7,135 bases of DNA. It comes from Candidatus Alistipes excrementipullorum (lineage in GTDB: Bacteria; Bacteroidota; Bacteroidia; Bacteroidales; Rikenellaceae). Below are positions 1 through 6,709 of the stretch, piece by piece (positions within the stretch are counted from its first letter, which is position 1; each line of letters starts with the position of its first letter). The translations under genes and the position numbers were made by a program. Where the stretch lies: contig DXGW01000004.1 of assembly GCA_019113665.1 (NCBI GenBank), positions 1 through 7,135 of the forward strand. The letters run 5' to 3'. The notes under the pieces are model-generated. The model was not told the DNA's origin and searched no databases. It worked only from the letters and a program-made list of their open reading frames with translations.

Positions 1-479
1 AGGTCGCAGAAGACCTTGATCACACCCTCGGTGCGGATCTCGTCCATGGTGAAGCATGTGCGGTCCCAGTCGCACGAGGCGCCCAGCTTGCGCAGCTGCT
101 TGAGGATTATGCCGCCGTGCTTCTCCTTCCACTCCCATGCGTGGCGCAGGAACTCCTCGCGCGTAAGCGATGCCTTGTCGATGCCTTCGGCCTTCAGCTT
201 GGCTACGACCTTGGCTTCGGTGGCTATCGAGGCGTGGTCCGTACCCGGTACCCAGCAGGCGTTCTTGCCCATCATGCGCGCACGGCGCACCAGCACGTCC
301 TGAAGCGTGTTGTTGAGCATGTGGCCCATGTGGAGCATGCCCGTGACGTTGGGGGGCGGAATCACTATCGTGTAGGGTTCGCGTTCATCGGGTTCGGAGT
401 GGAAGAGCTTGTGGTCCACCCAGTAGTCGTACCATTTCGCTTCGATCTGCTGCGGAGAGTATTTGTCTGCGATCTGCAT
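1..479 (-). CDS. valS: Valyl-tRNA synthetase, N-terminal part (cut by window edge)
   Basis: This class I aminoacyl-tRNA synthetase charges tRNA-Val with valine in the cytoplasm, using ATP. The 159 complete codons visible from the ATG at 479 encode the start of the Rossmann catalytic domain. Residues 41-53 read PPPNVTGMLHMGH, which is the ValS signature followed by the class I HIGH motif in its HMGH form (H50-H53). Further on are GKNACWVPGTDHASIATEAK (71-90), the WEWKEKHGG segment (116-123) and LGASCDWDR followed by FTMDE (132-147), all in the order expected for ValS. The DHASIATEAK form, rather than the E. coli DHAGIATQ form, fits Bacteroidota as I recall them. The ATG at 479 is the only start upstream of the conserved block and lies 30 bases after a -7 promoter element. 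The rest of the gene (editing domain, KMSKS, anticodon domain) lies beyond base 1. It is downstream of asnA on the same strand but appears to have its own promoter. Confidence 0.97.
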   Translation of the reverse strand, partial: MQIADKYSPQQIEAKWYDYWVDHKLFHSEPDEREPYTIVIPPPNVTGMLHMGHMLNNTLQDVLVRRARMMGKNACWVPGTDHASIATEAKVVAKLKAEGIDKASLTREEFLRHAWEWKEKHGGIILKQLRKLGASCDWDRTCFTMDEIRTEGVIKVFCD

Positions 480-509
480 ATGTGTTAACGTTTTGTTCGT
501 ATTAGCGTG

Positions 510-517
510 CAAAATTA
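510..517 (-). promoter_or_regulatory. Putative -7 promoter element for valS
   Basis: The minus strand reads TAATTTTG, an exact match to the Bacteroidota -7 consensus TAnnTTTG. It ends 30 bases before the valS ATG, which implies a 5' leader of roughly 20-25 bases. It sits in the 75-base gap between asnA and valS, a gap in which I see no terminator hairpin. A matching -33 TTTG at the usual spacing is not clear, so read-through from asnA could also contribute. Confidence 0.55.
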
Positions 518-554
518 CAAAATAATGCTGAATATGTGCCCTGTCTTCAGAATT

Positions 555-1589
555 TTATGCCAGATGTATTCCCGCCGCACGGCATTTCTCCGTCATCTCG
601 GCGCTCCATATCGAGCTCTGTATTTCGCCTATGTGGGCCTTGCGGAGCAGGTACATGCACAGGCGCGACTGTCCGATGCCGCCGCCGACGGTCAGCGGAA
701 GCTCCCCGCCGAGCAGCATGCGGTGGAACATCATCGAGGCCTTGTGCTCCTCGCCGCGGAGCCGCAGCTGACGGCGCAGCGCTTCGGCATCGACGCGTAT
801 GCCCATGCTCGACACCTCGAAAGCCATCTCCAGTACGGGGTTCCACAGCAGTATGTCGCCGTTGAGGCCGCGGTAGCCCTCCTCGTTGTCGCTGCTCCAG
901 TCGTCGTAGTCGGCCGCGCGTCCGTCGTGGGGGTGCCCGTCGGAGAGCTCGCCGCCGATGCCGATGATGAAGACGGCCTTGTGCCTGCGCGTGATCTCGT
1001 TTTCACGCTCCTTGGGCGTGAGCCCCGGATACATGTCGAGAAGTTGCTGCGAATGTATGAAGAAGATCTCCTCGGGAAGCTGCGGGACCAACTGCGGAAA
1101 CTCGACGTAGAGTTTGTTCTCGGTGACCTTGATCGACTCGTAGATGCGGCGGACGGTCTGCTTCAGAAAGGCTATGTTGCGCTGTTCGGGCCGTATGACC
1201 TGCTCCCAGTCCCACTGGTCGACGTAGATCGAGTGCAGGTTGTCGGTCTCCTCCTCGGGCCGCAGGGCGTTCATGTCGGTGTAGATGCCGCGGCCGGGTG
1301 CCGTGTGCATCTGCGCGAGCTTCCACCGCTTCCACTTGGCAAGCGAGTGGACCACTTCGGCCGTTGCGCCGCCGAGGCTCTTCACGGGGAAGGTTACGGC
1401 GTGCTCCGAACCGTTGAGGTCGTCGTTGAGGCCCGTATCCTTCATTACGGCTATCGGCGCCGTCACGCGCAGCAGTGCAAGCTGTGCCGACAGGTTGTTC
1501 TGGAACATGTCCTTGACCTGCTTTATGGCCTTTTCGGTGCTTTCGCAGTCGGGTATCGGATTTGCGTACCCGGAGGGTAGTATCAGCAT
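555..1589 (-). CDS. asnA: Aspartate-ammonia ligase (asparagine synthetase A)
   Basis: AsnA makes asparagine from aspartate, ammonia and ATP, releasing AMP and PPi (EC 6.3.1.1). It is a cytoplasmic homodimer related to class II aminoacyl-tRNA synthetases. The 344-residue product is slightly longer than the roughly 330 residues of E. coli AsnA and aligns with it along its whole length. Recognisable blocks are EVVHSLAKWKR (78-88), GRGIYTDMNALRPEEE (99-114), HSIYVDQWDWE (119-129), GIGGELSDGHPHD (210-222), RAADYDDWS (224-232), GLNGDILLWNPVLE (241-254), SSMGIRVD (260-267) and the class II motif 3-like GGGIGQSRL (302-310). The ATG at 1589 is the first start after a -7 promoter element and gives an N-terminus of normal length; the stop is TAA at 555-557. 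It is divergent from lon and precedes valS on the same strand. No defect is seen. The family uses free ammonia rather than glutamine, which suits an ammonia-rich habitat such as the gut (inference). Confidence 0.97.
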   Translation of the reverse strand: MLILPSGYANPIPDCESTEKAIKQVKDMFQNNLSAQLALLRVTAPIAVMKDTGLNDDLNGSEHAVTFPVKSLGGATAEVVHSLAKWKRWKLAQMHTAPGRGIYTDMNALRPEEETDNLHSIYVDQWDWEQVIRPEQRNIAFLKQTVRRIYESIKVTENKLYVEFPQLVPQLPEEIFFIHSQQLLDMYPGLTPKERENEITRRHKAVFIIGIGGELSDGHPHDGRAADYDDWSSDNEEGYRGLNGDILLWNPVLEMAFEVSSMGIRVDAEALRRQLRLRGEEHKASMMFHRMLLGGELPLTVGGGIGQSRLCMYLLRKAHIGEIQSSIWSAEMTEKCRAAGIHLA

Positions 1590-1618
1590 TGTTCGGAATG
1601 TGGTTGTTCGGTTTCCGG

Positions 1619-1626
1619 CAAATGTA
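1619..1626 (-). promoter_or_regulatory. Putative -7 promoter element for asnA
   Basis: The minus strand reads TACATTTG, an exact TAnnTTTG match, and ends 29 bases before the asnA ATG. The segment around it is noticeably more AT-rich than the surrounding genes. No good -33 TTTG is present about 20 bases upstream; the nearest T-run, TTTTCG at 1639-1644 on this strand, is too close. Confidence 0.6.
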
Positions 1627-1669
1627 GTTATTTTTGTGCGAAAATCGGCATGTCCGGCGTTTTATTGCT

Positions 1670-1688
1670 CCGCCGCGCCGTGCGGCGG
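1670..1688. repeat. GC-rich inverted repeat between divergent promoters
   Basis: CCGCCGC (1670-1676) and GCGGCGG (1682-1688) form a perfect 7-bp stem around the 5-base loop GCCGT. It lies between the asnA and lon -7 elements, 43 bases beyond the former and 45 bases before the latter. There is no T-tract on either side, so it is not a standard terminator. It could be a protein-binding site, a structural spacer, or chance in GC-rich DNA; nothing decides which. Confidence 0.4.
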
Positions 1689-1733
1689 GTGAAGATTTCG
1701 TGACTTATGTAATATAGTTCCGGCAAAAAACGT

Positions 1734-1741
1734 TATCTTTG
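1734..1741 (+). promoter_or_regulatory. Putative -7 promoter element for the lon-kds transcript
   Basis: TATCTTTG matches the Bacteroidota TAnnTTTG element exactly. It ends 23 bases before the lon ATG at 1765, so the leader would be only about 15-20 bases long. The leader is A-rich and has no Shine-Dalgarno sequence, as is usual in this phylum. The -33 region (about 1710-1717, AATATAG) does not contain a clear TTTG. This is the only promoter-like element I see ahead of the four-gene cluster. Confidence 0.55.
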
Positions 1742-1764
1742 CGAATTAAACAGAATCATTGAAT

Positions 1765-4206
1765 ATGGCAAAAAAACACAATATCGACAACATTGACCTC
1801 ATCGAAGACCTCAACATGCTGCCCGAAATCATGGACGGCAAGCATCAGGTCATTCCGATTATGACCGGCGGCGACGAACCCGTCGAGGACGTCAAGGTCC
1901 CGGAGGTGCTGCCGATACTCACGCTGCGCAGCTCGGTGCTCTTCCCCGGATCGATAACACCCATCACTGTGGGCCGCGAAAGAAGCATCAACCTTGTGCG
2001 CAGCGTCAATTCCGAGAACGGCATGCTCGGCGCCGTGCTCCAGCGCAACGGCGCTGTCGAGGAGCCCACGCCCGACGACATGTACAAGGTCGGTACGGCC
2101 GCACAGATACTGAAGATACTGGAGATGCCCAACGGCAACCTTACGGTCATACTGCGCGGGTTGAGCAAGATCGAGGTGGGTGACTACATATCGATAGACC
2201 CCTATTTCAAGGCCCGCGTCACGCCTCTGTGCGACAGCGAGCCCGGAGCCAAGAGCGTCGAGTTCGACGCGCTGGTCGACTCGATACGCGACGTGGCACT
2301 CAACATAATCAACATATCGCCCGCAATGCCCAAGGAGGCGGCATTCGCCATTAAGAACATCGATTCGAAACGCGGCATCGTCAACTTCATCTGCACGAAC
2401 ATGGAGCTCTCGGACGAAGACCGCCAGTCGCTGCTCGAGGCGCCGGGACTGCTGGCGCGCTCGCGCAAGCTGCTTGAGATACTCATACGCGAGCAGCAGC
2501 TCTCGGAACTCAAGAACAGCATTCAGGAGAAGGTCAAGCAGGAGATCGACCGCCAGCAGCGCGACTACTACCTCCAGCAGCAGATGCGCACGATCCAGGA
2601 CGAGCTGGGCGACGGCGAAGATGCCGAGATCGCAGGCATGCGCGAGGCCGCAGCCAAGAAAAACTGGCCCAAGGAGGTGGGCGAACGTTTCGAGAAGGAG
2701 TTGCAGAAGGTCGAGAGGCTCAATCCGGCCGTGGCCGAGTATTCGGTTCAGATGACCTACCTGCAGGTGCTGCTCGAACTGCCGTGGAACGAGACGACAA
2801 AGGACAACCTCGACCTCGAATGTGCGCGCAAGCAGCTCAACGACGACCATTTTGGCCTTGACGAGGTCAAGGAACGCATACTGGAGCATCTGGCCGTGAT
2901 AAAGCTCAAGGGCGATCTCAAGTCGCCGATACTCTGCCTCTACGGCCCTCCGGGAGTGGGCAAGACGTCGCTCGGCAAGTCTGTCGCCGCGGCTCTGGGC
3001 CGCAAGTTCGGGCGCATATCGCTCGGCGGCCTGCACGACGAGGCCGAGATACGCGGACACCGCCGTACATACATAGGTGCCATGCCCGGACGTGTCATCG
3101 AGACGATCAAGCGTTGCGGATCGTCCAATCCCGTGATCATTCTCGACGAGGTCGACAAGATCACCGTAAGCAACCACGGCGACCCGGCAAGCGCCCTGCT
3201 TGAGGTGCTCGACCCCGAGCAGAACACCACCTTCCACGACAACTACATCGACATGGAGTACGACCTCTCGAAGGTGCTCTTCATAGCCACGGCCAACAAT
3301 GTCGGGAACATCAACCCCGCGCTGCGTGACCGTATGGAGCTGATAAACATATCGGGATACATTCTCGAGGACAAGGTGCAGATCGCAATCCACCACCTGC
3401 TGCCAAAGCAGTGCAAGGCCCACGGTCTCAAGGAGAGCGACCTGATACTGACACCGGCCATAGTCGAGAAGATCATCTCGGAATATACGCGCGAGTCGGG
3501 CGTGCGCTCGCTCGACAAGCACATCGCCAAACTGGCACGCGCACGCGCCAAGAACATCGCCTTCGACGAGGCCTACACGCCCGAACTGACGGCGGCCGAC
3601 ATCGAGAAGATCCTGGGCAAGCCGCGTTTCCTCAGGGAGGAGTACGAGATCAAGGACATGATCGGCGTGGTTACGGGCCTGGCATGGACCGAGGTCGGCG
3701 GTGACATTCTCTATATCGAGTCGCTGCTCACGCCAGGCAAGGGCAAGGTGAGCCTTACGGGCAATCTCGGCGACGTGATGAAGGAGTCGGCCACCATAGC
3801 CCATGAGTGGGTGATGGCGCACCATGCCGAACTGGGCATCGACGTGGAGATGTTCGAGAAGAACGACCTCAATATCCATGTGCCCGAGGGCGCGATACCC
3901 AAGGACGGCCCCTCGGCCGGCATTACGATGATCACGTCGATAGTGTCGACATATACGGGCCGTAAGGTGCGCGAGCGCATAGCGATGACCGGCGAGACGA
4001 CGCTGCGCGGACGTGTCCTGCCCGTAGGAGGAGTCAAGGAGAAGATCCTCGCGGCAAAACGCGCCGGCATCACCGACATAATCCTTTCGGAGGAGAACCG
4101 CAAGGATATCGAGGAGGTGAAGGCCGAATACGTGGCCGGGCTGACGTTCCATTATGTGAATACCAACGAGGAGGTGCTTGCACTCGCCCTCGAACCCAAA
4201 GCATAG
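1765..4206 (+). CDS. lon: Lon protease (ATP-dependent serine protease La)
   Basis: Lon is a cytoplasmic homohexameric AAA+ protease (EC 3.4.21.53) that degrades misfolded and selected regulatory proteins. The 813-residue product has every expected part. The N-terminal substrate-binding domain starts at LPILTLRSSVLFPGS (49-63) and runs to about 245, and a coiled-coil linker covers about 248-290, including YYLQQQM. In the AAA+ module, Walker A is GPPGVGKTS (394-402, K400), Walker B is VIILDEVDK (457-465, D461/E462), the arginine finger is R523 in LRDRME, and the sensor-2 arginine is R581 in GVRSLD. The C-terminal protease domain carries the catalytic serine S717 in PKDGPSAG and the lysine K760 in GGVKEK, the same 43-residue spacing as S679/K722 of E. 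coli. An in-frame TTG at 1759 is possible, but I chose the ATG at 1765. The stop is 4 bases before kdsB, so Lon probably leads an operon with the Kdo genes. No residue looks damaged. Confidence 0.98.
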   Translation: MAKKHNIDNIDLIEDLNMLPEIMDGKHQVIPIMTGGDEPVEDVKVPEVLPILTLRSSVLFPGSITPITVGRERSINLVRSVNSENGMLGAVLQRNGAVEEPTPDDMYKVGTAAQILKILEMPNGNLTVILRGLSKIEVGDYISIDPYFKARVTPLCDSEPGAKSVEFDALVDSIRDVALNIINISPAMPKEAAFAIKNIDSKRGIVNFICTNMELSDEDRQSLLEAPGLLARSRKLLEILIREQQLSELKNSIQEKVKQEIDRQQRDYYLQQQMRTIQDELGDGEDAEIAGMREAAAKKNWPKEVGERFEKELQKVERLNPAVAEYSVQMTYLQVLLELPWNETTKDNLDLECARKQLNDDHFGLDEVKERILEHLAVIKLKGDLKSPILCLYGPPGVGKTSLGKSVAAALGRKFGRISLGGLHDEAEIRGHRRTYIGAMPGRVIETIKRCGSSNPVIILDEVDKITVSNHGDPASALLEVLDPEQNTTFHDNYIDMEYDLSKVLFIATANNVGNINPALRDRMELINISGYILEDKVQIAIHHLLPKQCKAHGLKESDLILTPAIVEKIISEYTRESGVRSLDKHIAKLARARAKNIAFDEAYTPELTAADIEKILGKPRFLREEYEIKDMIGVVTGLAWTEVGGDILYIESLLTPGKGKVSLTGNLGDVMKESATIAHEWVMAHHAELGIDVEMFEKNDLNIHVPEGAIPKDGPSAGITMITSIVSTYTGRKVRERIAMTGETTLRGRVLPVGGVKEKILAAKRAGITDIILSEENRKDIEEVKAEYVAGLTFHYVNTNEEVLALALEPKA

Positions 4207-4210
4207 AAGC

Positions 4211-4963
4211 ATGAAGTTCATTGCAATAATCCCGGCGCGTTATGCATCGACGCGCTTCCCGGGCAAGCCGCTGGCGATGCTGGGCGGCAAGAGTGTGATC
4301 GAGCGCGTTTACGAACAGGTTGCCGGTGTGCTGGACGATGCCGTAGTGGCTACGGACGACGAACGCATACGGCAGGCTGTCGAGGCATTCGGCGGCAAGG
4401 TAGAGATGACTTCGCCCGACCACCGCAGCGGCACGGACCGCTGCTACGAGGCCTACTGCAAGCATGGCGGCGAATACGACGTCGTGGTGAACGTACAGGG
4501 CGACGAACCATTCATACAGGCCTCGCAGATCGAGACCGTCAAGCGCTGCTTCGACAATCCCGAAACCGACATCGCCACGCTGGTCAAGCCCTTCGCGCCG
4601 ACCGACCCGCTGTCGGCCCTCGAAAACCCCAATTCGCCGAAGGTGGTCATCGACCGCGACATGCATGCACTCTACTTCTCGCGTTCGGTCATTCCCTACC
4701 TGCGCGGCGTGGAGCGCTCGGAGTGGCTGCGCAGCCACACGTTCTACAAGCACATCGGAATGTACGCATTCAGGGCGCATGTGCTGCGCGAGGTGACGTC
4801 GCTGCCGCAGTCGTCGCTCGAACTGGCCGAGTCGCTCGAACAGCTGCGCTGGCTTGAGAACGGTTACAGGATAGGCGTCGGCATATCCGACGTCGAAACA
4901 ATCGGAATAGATACCCCCGAGGACCTGGCTCGCGCCGAGGCTTTCCTCGCGGGACGGAAATAA
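4211..4963 (+). CDS. kdsB: 3-deoxy-manno-octulosonate cytidylyltransferase (CMP-Kdo synthetase)
   Basis: KdsB activates Kdo with CTP to CMP-Kdo and PPi (EC 2.7.7.38), the cytoplasmic donor used by the Kdo transferase WaaA to build the LPS inner core. The 250-residue product has the usual length. It opens with the nucleotide-binding signature IIPARYASTRFPGKPL (6-21), followed by VVATDDERI (45-53), DHRSGTDRCYE (70-80), VNVQGDEPFI (93-102), ALYFSRSVIPYLR (153-165), LEQLRWLENG (209-218) and IGIDTPEDL (231-239). D98 and D234 match the two metal-binding aspartates of the E. coli enzyme (D100 and D235, from my recall). The ATG at 4211 is preferred because the signature begins within the first residues; an upstream in-frame ATG at 4178 lies inside lon and would add 11 residues not found in the family. 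It follows lon by 4 bases and precedes kdsA by 13, so translational coupling is likely. Confidence 0.97.
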   Translation: MKFIAIIPARYASTRFPGKPLAMLGGKSVIERVYEQVAGVLDDAVVATDDERIRQAVEAFGGKVEMTSPDHRSGTDRCYEAYCKHGGEYDVVVNVQGDEPFIQASQIETVKRCFDNPETDIATLVKPFAPTDPLSALENPNSPKVVIDRDMHALYFSRSVIPYLRGVERSEWLRSHTFYKHIGMYAFRAHVLREVTSLPQSSLELAESLEQLRWLENGYRIGVGISDVETIGIDTPEDLARAEAFLAGRK

Positions 4964-4976
4964 AAACATCGTTGTC

Positions 4977-5723
4977 ATGAAGATAATTGCAGGACCTTGT
5001 GTCATCGAATCGGCCGAACTGCTCGATACCGTGGCCGCACGGCTCGTGGAGATAAACCGCCGTCTGGGCACCGACATCATCTTCAAGGCCTCGTTCGACA
5101 AGGCGAACCGTACGTCCATAACGTCGTACCGCGGCGTGGGACTCGAACGCGGGCTGCAGATGCTTGCCGACGTGCGCTCGAAATGGGGATTGAAGGTGCT
5201 GACCGATATTCACGAAGCGTGGCAGGCCGAGCCTGCGGGCCAGGTCGTGGACGTCATACAGATCCCGGCGTTCCTGTGCCGCCAGACAGACCTTCTGGTG
5301 GCCGCGGCGCGTACGGGCAAGGTCGTGAACATCAAGAAGGCGCAGTTCCTGTCGGGCGCCGACATGCGCTATCCCTATGAGAAGGCGCAGCAGTCGGGTG
5401 CCTCCGAAATATGGCTTACCGAACGCGGAAACTCGTTCGGCTACAACAATCTGGTTGTCGATTTCCGCAACATTCCCGACATGCTGAAGATCGCCCCGAC
5501 GGTGATAATGGACTGCACGCATTCGGTGCAGCGTCCCGGCGCCGCCGGAGGCAAGACCGGCGGAAACCGTGAATTCGTGCCGGCAATGGCCCTGGCCGCC
5601 AAGGCATTCGGCGCCAACGGCTACTTCTTCGAGGTGCACCCCGAACCCGACAAGGCCCTGAGCGACGGCCCCAACATGCTCGAACTCGACAAACTGGAAA
5701 CCGTAATCGAATCTTTGCTATGA
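4977..5723 (+). CDS. kdsA: Kdo-8-phosphate synthase, metal-dependent class
   Basis: KdsA condenses phosphoenolpyruvate with D-arabinose 5-phosphate to give Kdo-8-phosphate and phosphate (EC 2.5.1.55), the committed step to Kdo. It is a cytoplasmic TIM-barrel enzyme. The 248-residue product shows AGPCVIES (5-12), FKASFDKANRTS (36-47), TDIHE followed by QAEPAG, IQIPAFLCRQTDLL (about 95-108), NIKKAQFLSG, LTERGNSFGYNNLVVDFRNIP (about 144-164), DCTHSVQ (179-185) and FEVHPEPDKALSDGP (218-232). C8, H182, E219 and D230 align at a constant offset of three with the Aquifex aeolicus metal ligands C11, H185, E222 and D233, whereas E. coli KdsA has Asn at the first position. The protein ends at LETVIESLL, roughly a dozen residues before the Aquifex C-terminus, without signs of frameshift. 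The ATG at 4977 places the barrel start as in Aquifex. The stop overlaps the kdsD start in ATGA (5720-5723), which suggests coupled translation. Confidence 0.97.
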   Translation: MKIIAGPCVIESAELLDTVAARLVEINRRLGTDIIFKASFDKANRTSITSYRGVGLERGLQMLADVRSKWGLKVLTDIHEAWQAEPAGQVVDVIQIPAFLCRQTDLLVAAARTGKVVNIKKAQFLSGADMRYPYEKAQQSGASEIWLTERGNSFGYNNLVVDFRNIPDMLKIAPTVIMDCTHSVQRPGAAGGKTGGNREFVPAMALAAKAFGANGYFFEVHPEPDKALSDGPNMLELDKLETVIESLL

Positions 5724-6691
5724 TGAATGCAGAACAACGTGAAAACGTACTCGATGTAGCCCGCAAGGCCATTCATACCGAGGCGCTTGCGCTCAAGCAT
5801 CTCGAACATTCGCTCGGTGACGAGTTTGTCGATGCCGTCGAGCTGATACTCGCAAGCAAGGGTAAACTGATTGTCACGGGTATGGGCAAGTCGGGACTTG
5901 TGGGACGCAAGGTGGCGGCGACGCTCGCGAGCACCGGAACCCCGAGCTTCTTCCTGCACCCGGGCGAGGCATTCCACGGCGACCTGGGCATGATATCCAG
6001 GGACGACGTGATATTGGCGCTGTCGTATTCGGGCGAGACCGACGAGATACTCAAAATCGTGCCTTTCATTCACGACAACGGCAACCGGCTGATAGCCATG
6101 ACCGGCAATCCCGAGTCGACACTGGCGAAGAATGCCGACCTGCACCTCGACGTGTCGGTCAAGCATGAGGCCTGCATACTGCACCTGGCGCCTACGTCGT
6201 CGACAACGGCGCAGATAGCCATGGGCGATGCATTGGCCGTGGCACTCATGAAGGAGCGCGGCTTCACGAGCATCGACTTTGCGCGCCTGCACCCCGGCGG
6301 CAGTCTCGGCCGCCGTCTGTTGATGACCGTGGGCAACGTCATGCGCAAGAACGACCTCCCCGTGGTTGCTGCCGACTGCTCGGCCAAGGATATGATCCAT
6401 GCCGTCAGCCGTGGGGGACTGGGCCTCATAGTCATCTGCGACGGCGATGACAAGGTGAAGGGTATCGTTACCGACGGAGACATACGCCGTGCCATGGAGA
6501 GCCGCCAGGCCGATTTCTTCAAGATCAAGGCTTCGGACATAGCTACACCGAAACCGCGAACCGTACACCCGTACGAGAAACTCATCGCGGCCGAGAAACT
6601 GATGACCCGCCACAAGGTAAATTCTCTGCTGGTTGTCGATGACGACAACCGGCTTGTCGGTGTTATACAGATTTACGACATCAAGTTGTAA
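5720..6691 (+). CDS. kdsD: D-arabinose 5-phosphate isomerase (KpsF/GutQ family, SIS plus two CBS)
   Basis: This enzyme interconverts ribulose 5-phosphate and arabinose 5-phosphate (EC 5.3.1.13), supplying KdsA. The 323-residue product is close to the 328 of E. coli KdsD. The SIS sugar-phosphate domain (about 40-175) contains VTGMGKSGLVGRK (52-64), FLHPGEAFHGDLGM (78-91) and SYSGETDEI (102-110), followed by APTSSTTAQIAMGDALAVAL (157-176) and the linker LHPGGSLGRRLL (190-201). K57, H86, E109, E150 and H191 line up at a constant offset of two with the E. coli active-site residues K59, H88, E111, E152 and H193 (as I recall them). Two CBS domains follow, about 204-262 and 272-323. The ATG at 5720 overlaps the kdsA stop; an ATG at 5723 immediately follows, so either could be used. 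It is the last gene of the run and is followed by a strong hairpin. The gene is not linked to capsule or glucitol genes here, so the Kdo role is preferred over KpsF or GutQ. Confidence 0.95.
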   Translation: MMNAEQRENVLDVARKAIHTEALALKHLEHSLGDEFVDAVELILASKGKLIVTGMGKSGLVGRKVAATLASTGTPSFFLHPGEAFHGDLGMISRDDVILALSYSGETDEILKIVPFIHDNGNRLIAMTGNPESTLAKNADLHLDVSVKHEACILHLAPTSSTTAQIAMGDALAVALMKERGFTSIDFARLHPGGSLGRRLLMTVGNVMRKNDLPVVAADCSAKDMIHAVSRGGLGLIVICDGDDKVKGIVTDGDIRRAMESRQADFFKIKASDIATPKPRTVHPYEKLIAAEKLMTRHKVNSLLVVDDDNRLVGVIQIYDIKL

Positions 6692-6709
6692 GCGCCTGCA
6701 TGGGCAAGG

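Noticed and set aside
16..488. Two overlapping plus-strand frames opposite valS
   Set aside because: The minus strand encodes clear ValS motifs; these are shadows.
507..1580. A 357-codon plus-strand frame opposite asnA
   Set aside because: It is the same in-register shadow effect; the minus-strand AsnA has full-length conserved motifs.
1670..1688. GC hairpin as a terminator for lon or asnA antisense transcripts
   Set aside because: No T-tract follows on either strand.
1759..1764. In-frame TTG as an alternative lon start
   Set aside because: The ATG two codons later is better and is preceded by an A-rich leader; the difference is only two residues.
4178..4210. Upstream ATG that would extend kdsB by 11 residues
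   Set aside because: It lies inside the end of lon and adds residues before the IIPARYASTR signature that the family does not have; the ATG at 4211 fits.
1756..4221. An 821-codon open frame on the minus strand exactly opposite lon
   Set aside because: Its codons are in register with lon codons, so it stays open simply because lon does not use TTA, CTA or TCA. The product is low-complexity and resembles no family, while lon is unmistakable.
5621..6613. A 330-codon minus-strand frame opposite kdsD, and similar ones opposite kdsB and kdsA (4070-5119, 4770-5639)
   Set aside because: They lie in register with the real genes, have no recognisable motifs and no start context, and are explained by codon avoidance.
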